From assembly GCA_024760905.1 (NCBI GenBank), contig CM045751.1, positions 15,012,501-15,076,500 on the forward strand: DNA of 64,000 nucleotides, given 5' to 3'. The notes under the pieces were generated by a model. That model was not told where the DNA came from. It saw only the letters and a list, made by a program, of their open reading frames with translations, and made no database searches. Shown here in pieces: positions 9,864-22,459 of this stretch. The stretch comes from Plotosus lineatus (Eukaryota; Chordata; Actinopteri; Siluriformes; Plotosidae). A program made the translations under genes and the position numbers. Position 1 is the stretch's first letter. Each line of letters starts with the position of its first letter.

Positions 9864-11599
9864 CCTTAGGCACACATCCTAAATTGTTTTATTCCTCGTA
9901 CACTACAGAAAATCACCCCTTCCATTCACAAATATATAAACACCTCATTACTGAAAAGTTTAGTATATACTACGGGAATGGTACAATCTGATTGGTCCAT
10001 TATATGGGAATTAAAGGGTACCTGTGCAGAATTTGTATTACTAACTCCATAAAATGATCACATATGACATCAGCTGTTCTGTCAGGCAACAGCAGAGCTT
10101 GTAGAATAGAGGCATGAAGTCGTTGTGTTGTCCTATCGCCTGGGCTGCATGCAGCAGACATCAGTCTAAGAGAACACATTATGCAAATATTGTTCTGAGC
10201 TGTATTGCCAGGAAAATAGCGGCAGGCAAGCATATGGCTGTACAAACAAAAAAGGGCAGAATTTGTTGAAAACATAATATAACATTGGCACAGGCCATAC
10301 TGTGAAAATGTTTCCTTTTGGACACAATTCAGTAGTCTGCAAGGACCGTAGTCTCCAAGTCTTCAGTATTCTTTAAGCCGATTTGCTGTCGCCATGACCT
10401 CAAGAAAAAGAAAAAAACTACTGGGCACCGATCCCAAGCTTTCACTTCTAAAACTGGATTCTGTTCTGACAGAATTCCTTGATAAAAAAAATAAAAAAAA
10501 TCAAAGGATGACAATAGCCATGAACAGTGATTTGCCGAAAAGGACCGGTAAAAGGTATGAGCCTTTCATATGTGGAGAGTTTTATCACCTAAAATGTCAC
10601 TCGCTTGTTCATGAGTCAACCGCGTCCAACGACTCCACATCACATGCAGAAAAAAATGTTAGTTCTGCATTGGTTCCACCTCCACCAGTTGTCTATGGGA
10701 TAAAATTGTCCAGTATAGTTCTTTTTTATGGTCATTTATATTAAAACAAGTGTCTGTATCGCTCAATCATATTACATTACGCACAAATTATGCTATAAGA
10801 ACGACCAATACTGGTACTCTTGAAGAAACCTCATCCAGAGGGATAATGTTTGAATCAAAATGATGGATAGTCGTGGTTTGTTACGGTTACTTGAAGCAGA
10901 TGGTTTCATCATCACACTTTAGTGAATGAATTTAAAGGTTTTAAAAAGCATAAAAATTAATTATTTATGTGATTTTTGTGTGATTTTTTCATGTAGTATA
11001 TATTAAAGGTTTGATTGAGTTTAAAAACACACTGTGCCCTACACTGTATTTAGCTTTGCTTGGTGTACAAGCAAACAAGTTCAACTTGACCTGCATAAAA
11101 ACAATTATGATGAGTTAGTTTTCTGTTTCAATCAATCAATAGCCTCAAGCTTGGTGGATGTCGCTGAATTGGATGCCCTTAAATGTTTCATTTTAGGGAT
11201 TATTTGGTGATTTCCAACAACCCTGAGGTGCACAACTGTAAATTATCGATACATGTTTTCAGAAAACTCATATTCTTTTTAAGTATAATACTGGGAAGAG
11301 GTTTTTCTAACCTGGAAAATTGGTGAGTGGGATCCATTTAGTGTTCTATTCACTGGGATGCAATACTGAAGGATATGAGACATTTTATTTTTACCTCCAC
11401 CCAAGGAGATTACGCTGACCAACACCCAAACTGAGGGTAAGACTTTTTTTTTTTTTTTTTGCATTTTGGTTCATAGGGGAGACTACTTGACTTGATGCAG
11501 GTTTGTGCTCTCTGAGTGATTTCCTTTGTCTCAGTTTTGAACTCATCCCCAAATATTCCAATTAGTCTTGATTGCATTTAACTGTCTCTTACCATATTA
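9864..11599. other. No gene recognised
   Basis: About 1.7 kb without a repeat family that I can name. A 116-codon ORF at 10394-10744 on the plus strand begins MTSRKRKKLLG and is lysine-rich at its start, but it has no domain I recognise, and a 91-codon ORF lies opposite at 10000-10275. Neither has supporting evidence such as splice context. A poly-T run is at about 11446-11460. Confidence 0.4.
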
Positions 11600-11632
11600 T
11601 ATATCTTCTTCTTTTCCTTTCGGCTGTTCCCT

Positions 11633-12146
11633 TCAGGGGTCACCACAGTGAATCATCTGCCTCCATCTCACCCTGTCCTCTGCATCTTCTTCTCTTACAC
11701 CAATTGCCTTCATGTCCTTTTTCACCACATCCATGAATCTTCTCTTTGGTCTTCCTCTGGGCCTTCTGCCTGGTAGTTCCAACCTCAGCATCCTACTTCT
11801 AATATACTCCCTATCCCTCCTCTGTACATGTCCAAACCATCTCAATCTAGTCTCTCTGACTTTGTCTTAAAAAACTACTTACATGTACTGTCCCTCTGAT
11901 GTGCTCATTCCTGGTCCTATCCATCCTCGTTACTCCCAAAGAGAACCTCAACATTTTCATCTCTGCTACCTCCAGCTCTGCCTCCTGTCTTTTCCCCAGG
12001 GCCACTGTTTCTAAACCATACAACATCGCTGGCCTCAACACCATCTTGTACGCTTTTCCTTTCATTCTTGCCAATATCTTCCTATCACACATCACACCGG
12101 ACACTTTTCTCCAACAATTCCAACCTGCCTGCACACACTTCTTCAC
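11633..12146 (-). pseudogene. C-terminal region of the RTE-type LINE protein
   Basis: Two open pieces in different frames. The first (11847-12146) begins MKKCVQAGWNCWRKVSGVMC and ends after KMLRFSLGVTRMDRTRNEHI. The second (11633-11845) reads MRWFGHVQRRDREYIRSRML through GRRPRGRPKRRFMDVV to the stop in IHCGDP. They are split by a small insertion with poly-A near 11870-11882. The same region is preserved unbroken in the fragment at 50.4 kb. The W-F-GH segment and the basic GRPRGRPK-type patch are characteristic of RTE-type C-termini. Confidence 0.85.
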
Positions 12147-12239
12147 CTCTTTTCCACACTCTCCATTGCTCTGGATTGTTGAGCCTCAATACTTAAAATC
12201 CTCCACCTTCTTTATCTCTGCTCCTTGTAACCTTACCGT

Positions 12240-13154
12240 TCATCTTGGGTCCTCGTTGATCACACATATGTATTCTGTCTTACTGAGGCTAACCTTAATT
12301 CCCCTCCTTTTCAGGGCATACCTCCATCTCTCTAGATTTTCCTGCACTTGTTCTCTGCTCTCACTACAGATCACAATGTCATCTGCAATCATCATAGTCC
12401 ATGGAGATTCTTGTTTAACCTCGTCTGTCAGCCTGTCCATCACCATAGCAAACAAGAAGGGGCTCAGAGCTGACCCTTGATGCAGTCCCACCTCCACCTT
12501 GAACTCTTCTGTCACGCTGACAGCACACCTCACCACTGTTTTACATATCTCGTACATCTCCTGCACCACTCTAACATACTTCTCTGTCACTCCAGACTTC
12601 CTCATGCAATGCCATAGTCCCTCTCTTGGCACCCTGTCATACGCTTTCTCCAGATCCCAAAAGCCACAATGCAGCTCCCTCTGACCTTCTCTGTGCTTCT
12701 CTATTAACATCTTCAAAGCAAACACTGCATCTGTGGTACTCTTTCTTGGCAAGAAACTAAACTGTTGTTCACAAATGCTGACCTCTCCCTTAAGTCTATC
12801 TTCCACTATTCTTTCCCATAACTTCATCGTATGGCTCATTATCTTTATCTCTGTATGGTTGCTACAACTCTGCACATCTCTCTTGTTCTTCAAAATGGGC
12901 ACCAGCACACTTCTCCTCCATTCCTCTGCCATCCTCTCACTCTCTAAGACCTTGTTGAATGTTTTTGTCAGAAAATCTACTGCTACCTCCCCTACACACT
13001 TCCATACCTCCACAGGTATGTCATCACGATCAACTGCCTTTCCACTCTTGATCTTCTTCAATGCCCTCCTCACTTTACCCATACTAATCTTTGCTACTTC
13101 CTGGTCCTCAACAGTCACCTCTTCTACTCTTTTTTTCTCTCTCATTTTCCTCAT
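12240..13154 (-). pseudogene. Reverse transcriptase domain of the RTE-type LINE
   Basis: A 304-codon open frame covers most of the palm and fingers. Motifs in order: KIKSGKAVDRDDIPVEVWK (about residues 35-52), the region with MSHTMKLWERIVEDRL (106-121), the catalytic aspartate in WDLEKAYDRVP (D167), GLHQGSALSPFLFA (223-236), and IADDIVI with the DD pair at 258-259. The residue before ADD is isoleucine, where F or Y is usual, probably a decay mutation. The frame ends soon after SKTEYICV. In an intact element this enzyme would copy LINE RNA at the nicked target. The plus-strand ORFs of 167-193 codons here are antisense shadows. Confidence 0.88.
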
Positions 13155-13851
13155 TCATCAGCTCTTCGAAATACTCTTTCCATCTTCCCAGCACACTTCT
13201 GTCATCAGTCAATACAGTTCCCTGCATTTCCCTTAATCACTCTCACTTGATGTATGTCCATCCCATGTCTATTTGACTGCTGTGCCAATCTGTGTATATA
13301 ATTTTCTCCCTCCTTACCATACAAGTCATCATACGCCCTCTATTTGGCCTTTGACACCACTACCTTCGCCTTCTGCTGTGCATCCCTCTACTCCTGTTTA
13401 CTCTTTTCGGTCCTCTCAATGTCCCACTTCTTCTTAGCTAACCTCTTCCTTTGTACACACTCCTGCACTTCCTCATCCCACCACCAAGTCTCCTTATCTA
13501 CTTTCCTTCCAGAGACACATCAAGTACTCTGCTACCTGTCTCCCTGATCACATTAGCTGTAGTTGTTTAGTCATCTGGAAGCACTTCCTGACCACCCAAA
13601 GCCTGTTTCAAGCCTGTTCCAACTCCTCCTTGAAGACAAAATGACACGCTTCCTTTTCCAGCTTCCACCACTTTGTCTTGTGCTCTGATTTTGCCTTCTT
13701 CAACTTCCTTACTATCAGCATCATCCTGCACACCACCATCCTATGCTGTTTGGCAACACTCTCACTTACTACTACTTTGCAGTCACTGACTTCCTTCAAA
13801 TTACATTGTCTACACAAGACGTAGTCTACCCATGTGCTCCTACCACCATTT

Positions 13852-14265
13852 TTATGTCACCCTATGCTCCTGGTACAAAGTATTCACCACAGCCATCTCC
13901 ATCTTTTCTGCAAAATCTATCAACATCTGTCCTTCTGTGTTCCTATCCTGGATACTAAACCTGCCCATCACTTCCTCGTCCCCTCTGTTTCCTGCACCAA
14001 CATGGCTATTGAAGTCTGCACCAATGACCACTCTTTCACGTCTGGGGGTAGTCTGCATCACTTCATCTAACTCACTCCAGAATCTCTCCTTCTCTTCTAG
14101 CTCACATCCTGCCTGTGGGGCATAAGCACTAACAACATTGAATATCACACCTTCAATTTCTAACTTGAGACTCATCACTCTGTCTGACACTCTTTTAACT
14201 TCTAGAATATTCTTGACCAACCCCTCCTTCAAGATGACTCCTACTCCATTTCTCTTCCCATCCAC
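13852..14265 (-). pseudogene. APE-type endonuclease domain of the RTE-type LINE
   Basis: A 137-codon open segment starts MDGKRNGVGVILKEG and includes NVVSAYAPQAGC and VVIGADFNSHVG. The last is the GDFN-type motif of the AP-endonuclease-like nuclease that nicks target DNA in non-LTR elements. The N-terminal part of the domain, with the catalytic glutamate (QET motif), is missing: upstream sequence resembles the leader and first residues (LRVDTLNVETM) and then jumps straight here. The C-terminal part is out of frame; a short segment at 13608-13817 (CNLKEVSDCKVVVSESVAKQ) probably continues it. Non-functional. Confidence 0.8.
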
Positions 14266-14614
14266 ATAGTTTCAACATTCAAAGTATCTACTCTCAGTCC
14301 TAGACTCATGCCTTTCTTTTTCTCTCTCTGCCTACGGACATGCCTCACACCTCTCCTTTTTCGACCAGCAGTAAGTAGTCCAGTTTCCACCAGCACCCTG
14401 TTGGTTAACAGCACCGATGGTGCTCATTGTTAACTACGGCCTCAACCGATCCAGTATGGACATCATACTGATGCATTGCATATCAAATCTGGCACAGGTT
14501 TTATGTCGGATGCCTTTCCTGACACAACCCTCTGCATTTGTCCAGGCTTGGGACCGGCGTGAGAGGGAACACTGCCCCCCTACACACACACACACCCCAC
14601 GGCTGCATTTTATA

Positions 14615-15100
14615 TAGATCCCTAACTTTCCGTGGCTAATGGGGACAGAGAGACCCCCCCCCCCACGACCACTGATTTCCGTGAAGTTGGATCAACAAAC
14701 CCCCCCCCCCGGACTGACATATACATACATTTATATGTGTATATAATATCGGTAAATATATATTAAACACTACAAATGCTTATAATAACAATTAAACATT
14801 CAAAAATAATGCATAAGATGTAAATGAAATATAAATGCACACACATACAGACACGCGCACACACAGATCCGTGCAGACACACTCAGATGCACACCTCATA
14901 AAAATGTAAGTAGTTTTATTGGGGTGGGGTTTGTTTTTTGCATAATTGACCTTGTTTTGTGGCATTTTCCATATCTTTTTCCCTATGTTTCCTCAGTTTT
15001 CTGATTTTATTTATTTTTTTTTTTTTTATGAATATTTTTGAAATACCAATAGTGCACTTAAGCTGCAGAAACTGAAGCACAAAGTAGCGAGGGATCACTG
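14615..15100 (+). mobile_element. MITE-A copy 2
   Basis: Left end TAGATCCCTAACTTTCCGTG, right end AGTAGCGAGGGATCACTG followed by TA. Carries the family core AATGCATAAGATGTAAAT and the T-rich right arm. The left terminus has lost the usual CAGG. Confidence 0.8.
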
Positions 15101-16039
15101 TATATGGTACTCTAGCCATAGCCGAATACCCAGTGTACATTGGCATCTGTTGAGAAGATGCTATTAAACTGCTTCTTTAGTATGTTCTACTGTACACACA
15201 ACTCGGACGCACTCAGCTCGCATCTTTGCTGTCCATTGACATTGATTGCAATGTTTGTAGCATTAGCATTAGCTTAGCACTATCTATCATGCATAAATTT
15301 TGGTCAGTTTGAAGTTTCTCACACTAAACGACGATACACAAATTAGCATGTTTGTAACATGATAATATGTTTTTTAAATAGCTGGCATGTGTAGACTTTT
15401 CCAATTGTGAAAATACTCTTGGCAATTTTTGTTCTATTTTCCCAGGTGGAATTCTTCTCCTATTCAGAATCCCCCCGTGAATTATGGGAGAACATAAACA
15501 CACCTTCACTTATGATGGATTTGTATGTCATCTGGATACTGTTCAATTACTATAAAATATACATTGAATATTATGACATCCTTTGTATATTTGGATGCAG
15601 CCTGTGTCTTCAAACCATGAAAAATCTATAAACAGGTAAATAAGCAGCCTTAATGATTATCTTCGTCTTAACTTTTTCTCATCCTTGGATGCAGTCTTAG
15701 GCCTCGGGTTTGATTCATTCTTGACTAATTCTAATCTTAGAATTGCCTTGGCCTTGATAAAAGTGGTCTTAACAACAGGTCTGATTATTTTCCTAACACA
15801 TTAATACAGCATGGAAGGAAAGCTCTTGACGTTTATAGAAAAACACCTCTTCGATAGAAAGTACTGTTTATGTCTAAAAACCGAGCCCAGGCAACAGATG
15901 CTAACGCAGTCTGTATCATTTGTGCTGTTCCCCATGTGTGTGCTGTTATGTTTAATACAGAAGAACTACCCATGAGAACATATGCAGCTTTGTGCCTGGG
16001 GCACTTTCGCAGCTTCTTGGTGTGTTGTGGGGAAACAGG
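15101..16039. other. No recognisable feature
   Basis: AT-rich, without a recognised repeat or a convincing exon. Confidence 0.5.
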
Positions 16040-16440
16040 CTAAATTAAAATCCTGTCCATTAACTCCCATGTCTGCCTGGAAAATTTGCTTTCTCTGACC
16101 TTTTAGCTAAATTTCCATCAATCTCATTTTACGCACGATTACAGTTTTTAATGAGAGATGAGCCGTATTATTCTCTATAATCTCTACCTCGCTCAATGCC
16201 GATAAATCCAAAGCCTTAAGAAGGGCGGGGAACGCCTTTTTCAAAAGAAAATTGTACCTGAATGTCAAAAGCAATTTTCTTTTTTTATCAACTTGTTTGG
16301 CAAACAGCATCCTGTAAGTGGGCGAAATGTAAAAAGTTAATTGCTCATTATATAGACTGGGATTTATCAAAGTGATCATAACTCTCTCTTGGGTTTCATT
16401 AAATGTTTAATCAATTCAGGATTGATCTTTTGGCCCTTGC
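16040..16440. other. Candidate conserved non-coding element
   Basis: Repeat-free with evenly mixed composition and many short homeodomain-like or TCF-like words: TTTTTAATGAGAG, AGTTAATTGCTCATTA, and ATCAAAG at 16366-16372. This density is typical of developmental enhancers near regulatory genes. No comparison was possible. Confidence 0.3.
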
Positions 16441-17599
16441 ATAATTCACTGTGTTATTTAAAACAGACAGTTAATGAAGTGCCAGAATTTAGAGTCAGAT
16501 GCTATTATCGAGCAAAAACAACTTGTAATTCTTCATGCAAATTTTAACATATAATTCGTTATGGATGGACTCAAGCATCACTGTATAAGGAAAAAGACTC
16601 CAAAGTTTGCTTACTTTTAATTGTTGCTCATCTGCAAAGCTATAGTAGGACAATAAGAAATAAAAATAATCAGTAGACATCAGTTGATTCACACAATCAT
16701 GCATTGACTGGGTGCTTAGGAGTTTTGGGGTTATTATGTCGGGCGACCAGCAGTCACTGATAAAAGCCTTCTACTTCAGCTATCGGTCTCTCAGGAGTGG
16801 TGGGTGAAATCCTCAGGAAAGTCCTCTTCTTTGTGTCTAAGCTCACCGCAGGGTGGGGCTGATCCCTGCAGCGGCAGCTCTTTTGAATACATATTGCTCT
16901 GGCTGAGCCCCTAAGACACCACCGGGGACCCTAAGGCCACTTCCTGTTTATTACATGCATGCTCTTTTTGTCCTGTCTCTGAGGTCGGGAGGTCTTCTTC
17001 AATGGACGAATCGTACGATGGAGTGAAGAATGAGCGTTTTTGGGTTTTCTGAGCAGTTTTATTCACTGTTCTTCAATATGATTGGTCAGATGATTGTTTC
17101 TATAGTAACGCTGGTTAGTATTCCTATAGTAACAGCTCATTGTCAGGGATTGTGTGATATACGAGATACACAATCGCATATAAAATTGTTGATATGGGGA
17201 GATTTTCGGTAAGGAGAAGTTTACTCAAGGAAGGAGTCTCCAGTGTCAGAACTGAACTTGAGGTTTCTCAATGCCATGAAAAAAGCTGATACAAGTTTCT
17301 GGTTGATGAAACATAAATAAAAACTTGTTACATGGATGTTGAGTTAAAAAACCAAGAAGTAAGCTGTGGTGGTTCATTATAACATGCTGTAAATTGGTTA
17401 TTTTCTTGTAGCATCACAGCACAAGACTCTCGATGCATCTGAAAAACAAAGAACAGCCGTGGAATTGAGTGACAGATGAACGTCTACGTATTTGACCGTG
17501 CATAAGAATGAATTAAAGGTAAGTTTGAACGCTGTGGATCTCATTTAGAATAAATTCTAATGAACCTAAGAGGCACAAGGGATTTAGGTTGGGGGGGGC
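16441..17599. other. No gene recognised
   Basis: Mixed-composition sequence, moderately GC-rich at 16740-17000. No repeat family or domain recognised in the short ORFs. Confidence 0.45.
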
Positions 17600-17860
17600 A
17601 ATTAAAGAATGCCTGCAGCAACAATATCAGGGACAAAGGATGCCGTCTCCCTAATTAAATTCTGTGGCAGACATCTGCCCTTTCACCCCTCCCTCTCCAT
17701 TTCCCCAGTGCTCATGAGAGGCAGTCAAACATTTCCTCTCAACTGTCACTCACTGAAGTGGCTTCACACAGAGCGAGCTAACCTGAACTCATTTCACTTC
17801 TCGAGCTCGAGGTCACTCGTACAGTGCCCTGATCTTCACAAGCAATACACCAAAGTCCTG
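17600..17860. other. Candidate conserved non-coding element
   Basis: Repeat-free. Contains AACAATATCAGGGACAAAGG (SOX-like and LEF-like words) and CCCTAATTAAATTC (homeodomain-like). The 84-codon ORF has no recognisable domain. Confidence 0.25.
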
Positions 17861-18252
17861 TAGAAAAAAAAAAATGAATGAGGTTCCGAGGACTCATAAT
17901 AGTGCTGTGAGGTATTTAGCATCTATCAATGTCATCATGTTTCGGATAGGTTTGAGCGGTCAAATTTATACTTATATTCTGTTTTGAGATGAAATGAGAA
18001 AGTATAATACCTGTAGTGAAATTGCGTACATTGGTATGCAGATAATATATGTAAAGTAAGCACAGAACGAAGCCCCATCACACATGACTCACAATAGGTA
18101 TATATCAAAAAAATGGAGAATTTCATAGGCCAGTCGTAGGTGTGTCGCGTGAAATGCACCTTTTGTACAATGGAACATGTCGCCATAGACCCATGTCAAT
18201 GTCAGGTTCTTTTCCGAGGCCTGCTGTGTGCCCTCTGACATCCTTAACTGTT

Positions 18253-18494
18253 CATTCATTTTCTGTAGCTGATTAATCCTAATTAGGGTCGCAGGGAGGC
18301 TGGTGCCTATCCCAGCGACTCTGGGCCAGGGCAGAGTACACCCTGGACAGCTTGTCAGGCCATCGGAGGGCAGAAACACGCTGACAGCTATGCAGCTACT
18401 CTTGTCAAAAGTCAGCAATCGTGCATGGACCTCACACCATAGACAGTCAGAGACATGGCCGGCCTTTGATAACCCAGTTAGATGCACTGGAGAC
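18253..18494 (-). mobile_element. SINE-1, V2 tail, head truncated
   Basis: Reverse complement retains the body from CAGTGCATCTAACTGGGTTA and the V2 tail ACCCTAATTAGGATTAATCAGCTACAGAAAATGAA. The tRNA-like head with the A and B boxes is missing, so this copy has no internal promoter. Confidence 0.8.
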
Positions 18495-18624
18495 ATCATT
18501 AGCTGTGTTACACAGATACATATACAAATTTCCTGTATTTTTTGTTCGTCTTAGAGTCATACAGCTTTCTTACAGTAGTTTGATGATTGCTTGACACTAA
18601 GCCCACAACATTTTTACATGTAAC

Positions 18625-19400
18625 GCGTATACCATATTCAACGTGATAAGCTCCCAGAGCGCTTAAAAAATTGGCATGGGTGGGCGCTTTTTAAAATGAT
18701 TACCAGCGGAGTGGAATAGTAAGTGCTTATTACCATAGAGGTGGAAAACATGAATAATAACAGAACAATAAAAGTGTTTTACTGGTATTTGTATTATTCA
18801 TTTTGTGATATTAACCAAATTACTTACATGAAAGCTTAAAATAAACAGAAAACAGCATAGTAAAAAAAAAAAAAACTTTTCCTTCCCGATGCTGTTCCTT
18901 TAAATATTTCCCCCCATGTAAAATTGAGTCAATCAGCATGAATGTCAACTTTAGCACATGGCACATTGAACCAATCAACACATAGGTCAACTTTAGCACA
19001 TGGCATGTTGAAAAGCACATGGCCAGGAATATGCTTAAATGTATGAAGTTAGTGAGCAGGATCCTCGTCATCATTTTCTGATAGGTCCATATCTGGCTCA
19101 TCGCTCCATTCATTCAGAGCATCCCATAGTTTTGCTGTAGCAGTTTCTAATGGTTCCTATTAATTGTTGGACATTTACCAAGAAAACACAGCAAAATATC
19201 AAATGTGTTGTCACTCATGAGCATTGTAGACATTCCCCAGTGGCAGGGGCTCTTGAAATACTGTGTAAACTCACTTACGGTTACAGAGACTGATTAAATA
19301 AAATTGGTAAGTTTGATCTACTATATTGCTCACAGTACACATGAACAAGTGCACAAGTACACACTTATTGGAGCAGGGCGCTTTATTACGGTATATGTCA
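18625..19400. mobile_element. Possible degraded DNA transposon
   Basis: The two sides carry related GC-containing words: GGGCGCTTTTTAAAATGATTACC on the left near 18684, and GGGCGCTTTATTACGGTATA on the right near 19377. On the minus strand around 19045-19130 a frame reads LWDALNEWSDEPDMDLSEND, an acidic tail of the sort found at transposase C-termini. No complete TIR pair, TSD or catalytic motif is visible. Boundaries are guesses. Confidence 0.25.
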
Positions 19401-19486
19401 TGTAAAATACACACGACTGTCATATGTCCACTGAGAATCGCAGGAATATCATCAGGGATTTTTTGTTAGTATGAACATCTTAAAAT

Positions 19487-19805
19487 GTTAAGGCCGGGGT
19501 TTGCTTTCTGGTCTTGGACATTTCCGTGTGGAGTTTGCATGTTTTTCCCGCGTTTGTGTGGATTTCCTGTGGGTCCTACCATTTTTCTCCAAAAATCCAA
19601 AAACATGCACAGTAGGGTAACTGGCTGTTCTAAATCATTCCGAGATGTGAGTGTGAATGTGAATGGTTGAGTGAGTTTTGGCCCTGCAATGGGCCAATAC
19701 TTACGGGCTGTCCGGGGGGTGGGGGGGGTGTTGTTTTGATTGGTGCTAGCTTTCCCGCAACCTTCCTTGTAATAAAGTGGCTTAGAAAATAAATGGATAA
19801 ATGAA
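19487..19805 (+). mobile_element. SINE-2, head truncated
   Basis: Contains the DANA-like body GTGGAGTTTGCATGTTTTTC, AAAAACATGCACAGTAGGGT and TGAGTGTGAATGTGAATGGT, then a degraded V2-type tail. A G-run replaces part of the tail near 19716-19730. Confidence 0.8.
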
Positions 19806-20088
19806 CATTTCATAATTTGGCTTTCAGATCTGGCTTATTTTCTCCATGATGCATGGAACCAGGTGACTTTACACAGCTGTGCAATCCACCGCATCCAAGC
19901 TTACATCAGTCCCTTTTGTCATAGTTCTGCTAAATTCATACAAGAGAAAAATATAGGTTGCTCATAAAAGAGGTTTGGGACAGTATTGTGAAAGTATAAG
20001 AGTTGTGCATAAAGGGTGGGTGGGGTTTTCAAAGGGGAAAAAACAACTTTTAGGTTTGTACAAACCTTGAAGAAAACACAATTAAATG

Positions 20089-20629
20089 CAAAGATCCCTC
20101 ACTTTCCATGATTAATTGGGACCGAGATCCCCCCCCCACGACCATTGAATTCCACAAGGAACCTAGGATCAACCCCTCCGCCCGACTGACATATACGGAC
20201 ATGTATGTGTGTCTATAATATCAAAAAATACATATTCAATGCTATAAATGCTTATAATAACACTTACACATTAAAAAATAATGCATAAGATGCAAATAAA
20301 ATATAAATACACACACATACAGACGCGCGCAATTACAGTTGCGCGTGCACGCACTCAGATGCGCACCTCACATAAAAATGTAAGTATTGTGGTTTTGATG
20401 GGAGGTTTTGGGTTGTTTTTTTGTTTTGTGTTGGTTTCGGGGGTTTTTTGTTTGTTTGTTTGTGTTTTTTTGCATAATTGGCCTTGTTTTTGTGGCATTT
20501 TCCTTAACCTTTTCCCCTTTTTCTTCCTTAATTTCCTTATTTTTTATTTCGATAAATATTTTTAAAATAATAATAACGCGATGTACTGAAGCCACATGAA
20601 TTGGAGCGCGAAGCCGCAAGGGATCCCTG
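20089..20629 (+). mobile_element. MITE-A copy 3
   Basis: Runs from AAGATCCCTCACTTTCCATG to CGCAAGGGATCCCTG, followed by TA. The right arm contains the T/G-rich tract that creates artefactual 60-95 codon ORFs on both strands. Confidence 0.85.
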
Positions 20630-21024
20630 TATGGTGTCTATTTCTACTGAGAGATATGATGTAAATTAAGCTGGATTTTCTTCTTTTGCGGTCGTATTTT
20701 TCTTTTCACTGTAACTCAAAGATTATATGCTTTATTTACATACCAAATCAAGGACGTCCATTTCAAATGTCTCACTCGGTACCGTCCGAATACGACCATG
20801 TGAATTAAGTACAATGCCACTGATTCATGATTTCATACAGCCACAAAAGGGTTTCATGCTAAAATATAAACTGTTTTTTGTACACACATGAACTACATAT
20901 CTATCGGGGTTGAGGAGGAAACTGGAGCCCAACTGAATTTGGCCGAGAGGCGAGAAGTGAGGTCATACTTTTAAAATGACAGCAATCTATTACAGCATCT
21001 ATCTATTAAAGTAGACAATCAATT

Positions 21025-21105
21025 CACTGAGCATGTTTTTGGACTGTAGGAGGAAACCAGGTTACCCTGAGGAAATCCATATAATTTGAACCCGCAGTTA
21101 TATAA
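21025..21105 (-). mobile_element. SINE-2 fragment
   Basis: GCATGTTTTTGGACTGTAGG followed by AGGAAACCAGGTTACCCTGA matches the reversed SINE-2 body. Both ends are lost. Confidence 0.6.
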
Positions 21106-21179
21106 ACATAGATTGTAGTTTCAACCTACACCGAGGTCCAGTAGCTGAAAAAGATCTCTCCGACCCTTACTGTGTTATA

Positions 21180-21530
21180 AAGAGCTCTTAAAGGTGAGAC
21201 GCCATCGAGAGTGAGGGTGAGCGGTAATGGCTCTGAAGTTAATAAAAAGGAGGCCAGGTAATAGAGTTTTAAATCACTGGCCGAGTTCTTCTCCTCAGAG
21301 TGGGAGACAAGTTTAGCTAATGAAGCCTGACAGCCCCATTCCAGAGTGACTGCACTCTTAAAGCAGCTTCAGCCCAGGCTGTGCCGCCGGCTCGTCCCTT
21401 CCACTACAGCAGGCCAGGGCAAACAGGGAAGGTTTAGAGAGACTAACTACCACCCATTTCCTGCTTATTTAACACCCAATCTCACTTCAAAGCCTGTAAT
21501 GGCAACAGGATTCGCTCAACATCAAACATG
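21180..21530. other. Repeat-free segment, candidate conserved non-coding DNA
   Basis: GC-balanced island between repeats, with TTAATAAAAAGGAGGCCAGG and AGCTAATGAAGCC words. No exon signature recognised. Confidence 0.2.
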
Positions 21531-21550
21531 CCAGGCTCTACTGTGCCGCA

Positions 21551-21685
21551 CCCCCTCCTCTCTCTTTCTCTCTCTCTCTCTCTACCTTACTTTCGCTCTC
21601 TCGCCCTTTCTCTCAATCTCTCCTCCTCAAGCATTCTCTCTCTCTGTCTTATTCTCTCTCTCACTCACACTCTCTTTCTCACTCA

Positions 21686-21758
<73 letters not shown>

Positions 21759-21762
21759 ACAC

Positions 21763-21820
<58 letters not shown>

Positions 21821-21825
21821 ACCTT
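21551..21825. repeat. Compound microsatellite (TC)n-(CA)n-(TC)n
   Basis: Impure TC, then about 32 CA units at 21701-21766, then about 25 TC units. The long ORFs of 117 and 180 codons through it are products of the repeat. Confidence 0.95.
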
Positions 21826-22172
21826 CTCTCACCATTTCATTCTCCGGTGGCACAATTAACTCCGATCATCATCACTCATAGCCTGTGAAGTAAAAATTTA
21901 CCACAAAATACTTATCTCTTACTTTTTGAAATGAACAAGAATTAGAAACAGTAAAGAAGAAAAAAGAAAAAATATATACAATTAATTTTAAACTAAAAAA
22001 TTCAATTTAAGGTTTTCTGATAACATTGAGAACTTAAACAGAAAAGAGAGGGGAAGTGAGTCTGGCGAATGAATAATCTTTTCTGTTGCTATTTCACAAA
22101 TAACAAAGGCAGTTTCTTTGCTTTCGCAGATGTCTGATAACAATAAACGTATGACATTTACTTAATTAAGTA

Positions 22173-22412
22173 CCGAGATCCCTCATTTTCCACGGTTAAT
22201 GGGGACCGAGATCCCCCTGTGACCACCCAATTCCACGAAGTAGGATCAACTCCCCTAACCACCCCACCCCCGACTGGCGTATACGTACATGTATAAGTGT
22301 ATATAATATCAATAAATACATATCCAATGCTATAAATGCTTATAATAACAATTTAGCATTCAAAAATAATGCATAAGCTGTAAATACAATATAAATACGC
22401 ACACATACAGAT

Positions 22413-22459
<47 letters not shown>

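Larger units (their letters stand above)
11600..14585 (-). mobile_element. Degraded RTE-type LINE (nearly full length)
   Basis: Read on the minus strand, it starts with a GC-richer leader containing GGTTGTGTCAGGAAAGGCAT and TCCGACATAAAACCTGTGCC (14490-14545). Next come endonuclease and reverse transcriptase segments, and it ends in CACTGTGGTGACCCCTGAAG then GGAACAGCCGAAAGGAAAAG and GAAGAAG. The protein pieces resemble the RTE/RTE-X elements common in teleosts. At least five frame breaks separate the coding pieces, and a stretch covering the endonuclease N-terminus is deleted near 14270. It is therefore immobile by itself. Its 3' end shares sequence with the V1 tail of SINE-1, so relatives of this LINE are the likely mobilising partner. 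Confidence 0.85.

Noticed and set aside
10394..10744. 116-codon ORF beginning MTSRKRKK
   Set aside because: No family recognised and the second half crosses low-information sequence. It is noted in the gap entry but not called as a gene.
11899..13236. Plus-strand ORFs of 193, 61 and 167 codons
   Set aside because: They are antisense to the LINE reverse transcriptase, which has clear catalytic motifs on the minus strand.
14615..15100. Endogenous retrovirus or LTR remnants among the repeated elements
   Set aside because: No long terminal repeats, primer-binding site, gag, protease or integrase signal was seen anywhere in the window. Repeats of this size are TIR elements with TA targets.
21346..21888. 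180-codon ORF
   Set aside because: Most of it is (TC)n and (CA)n; the first 55 codons show no known domain.
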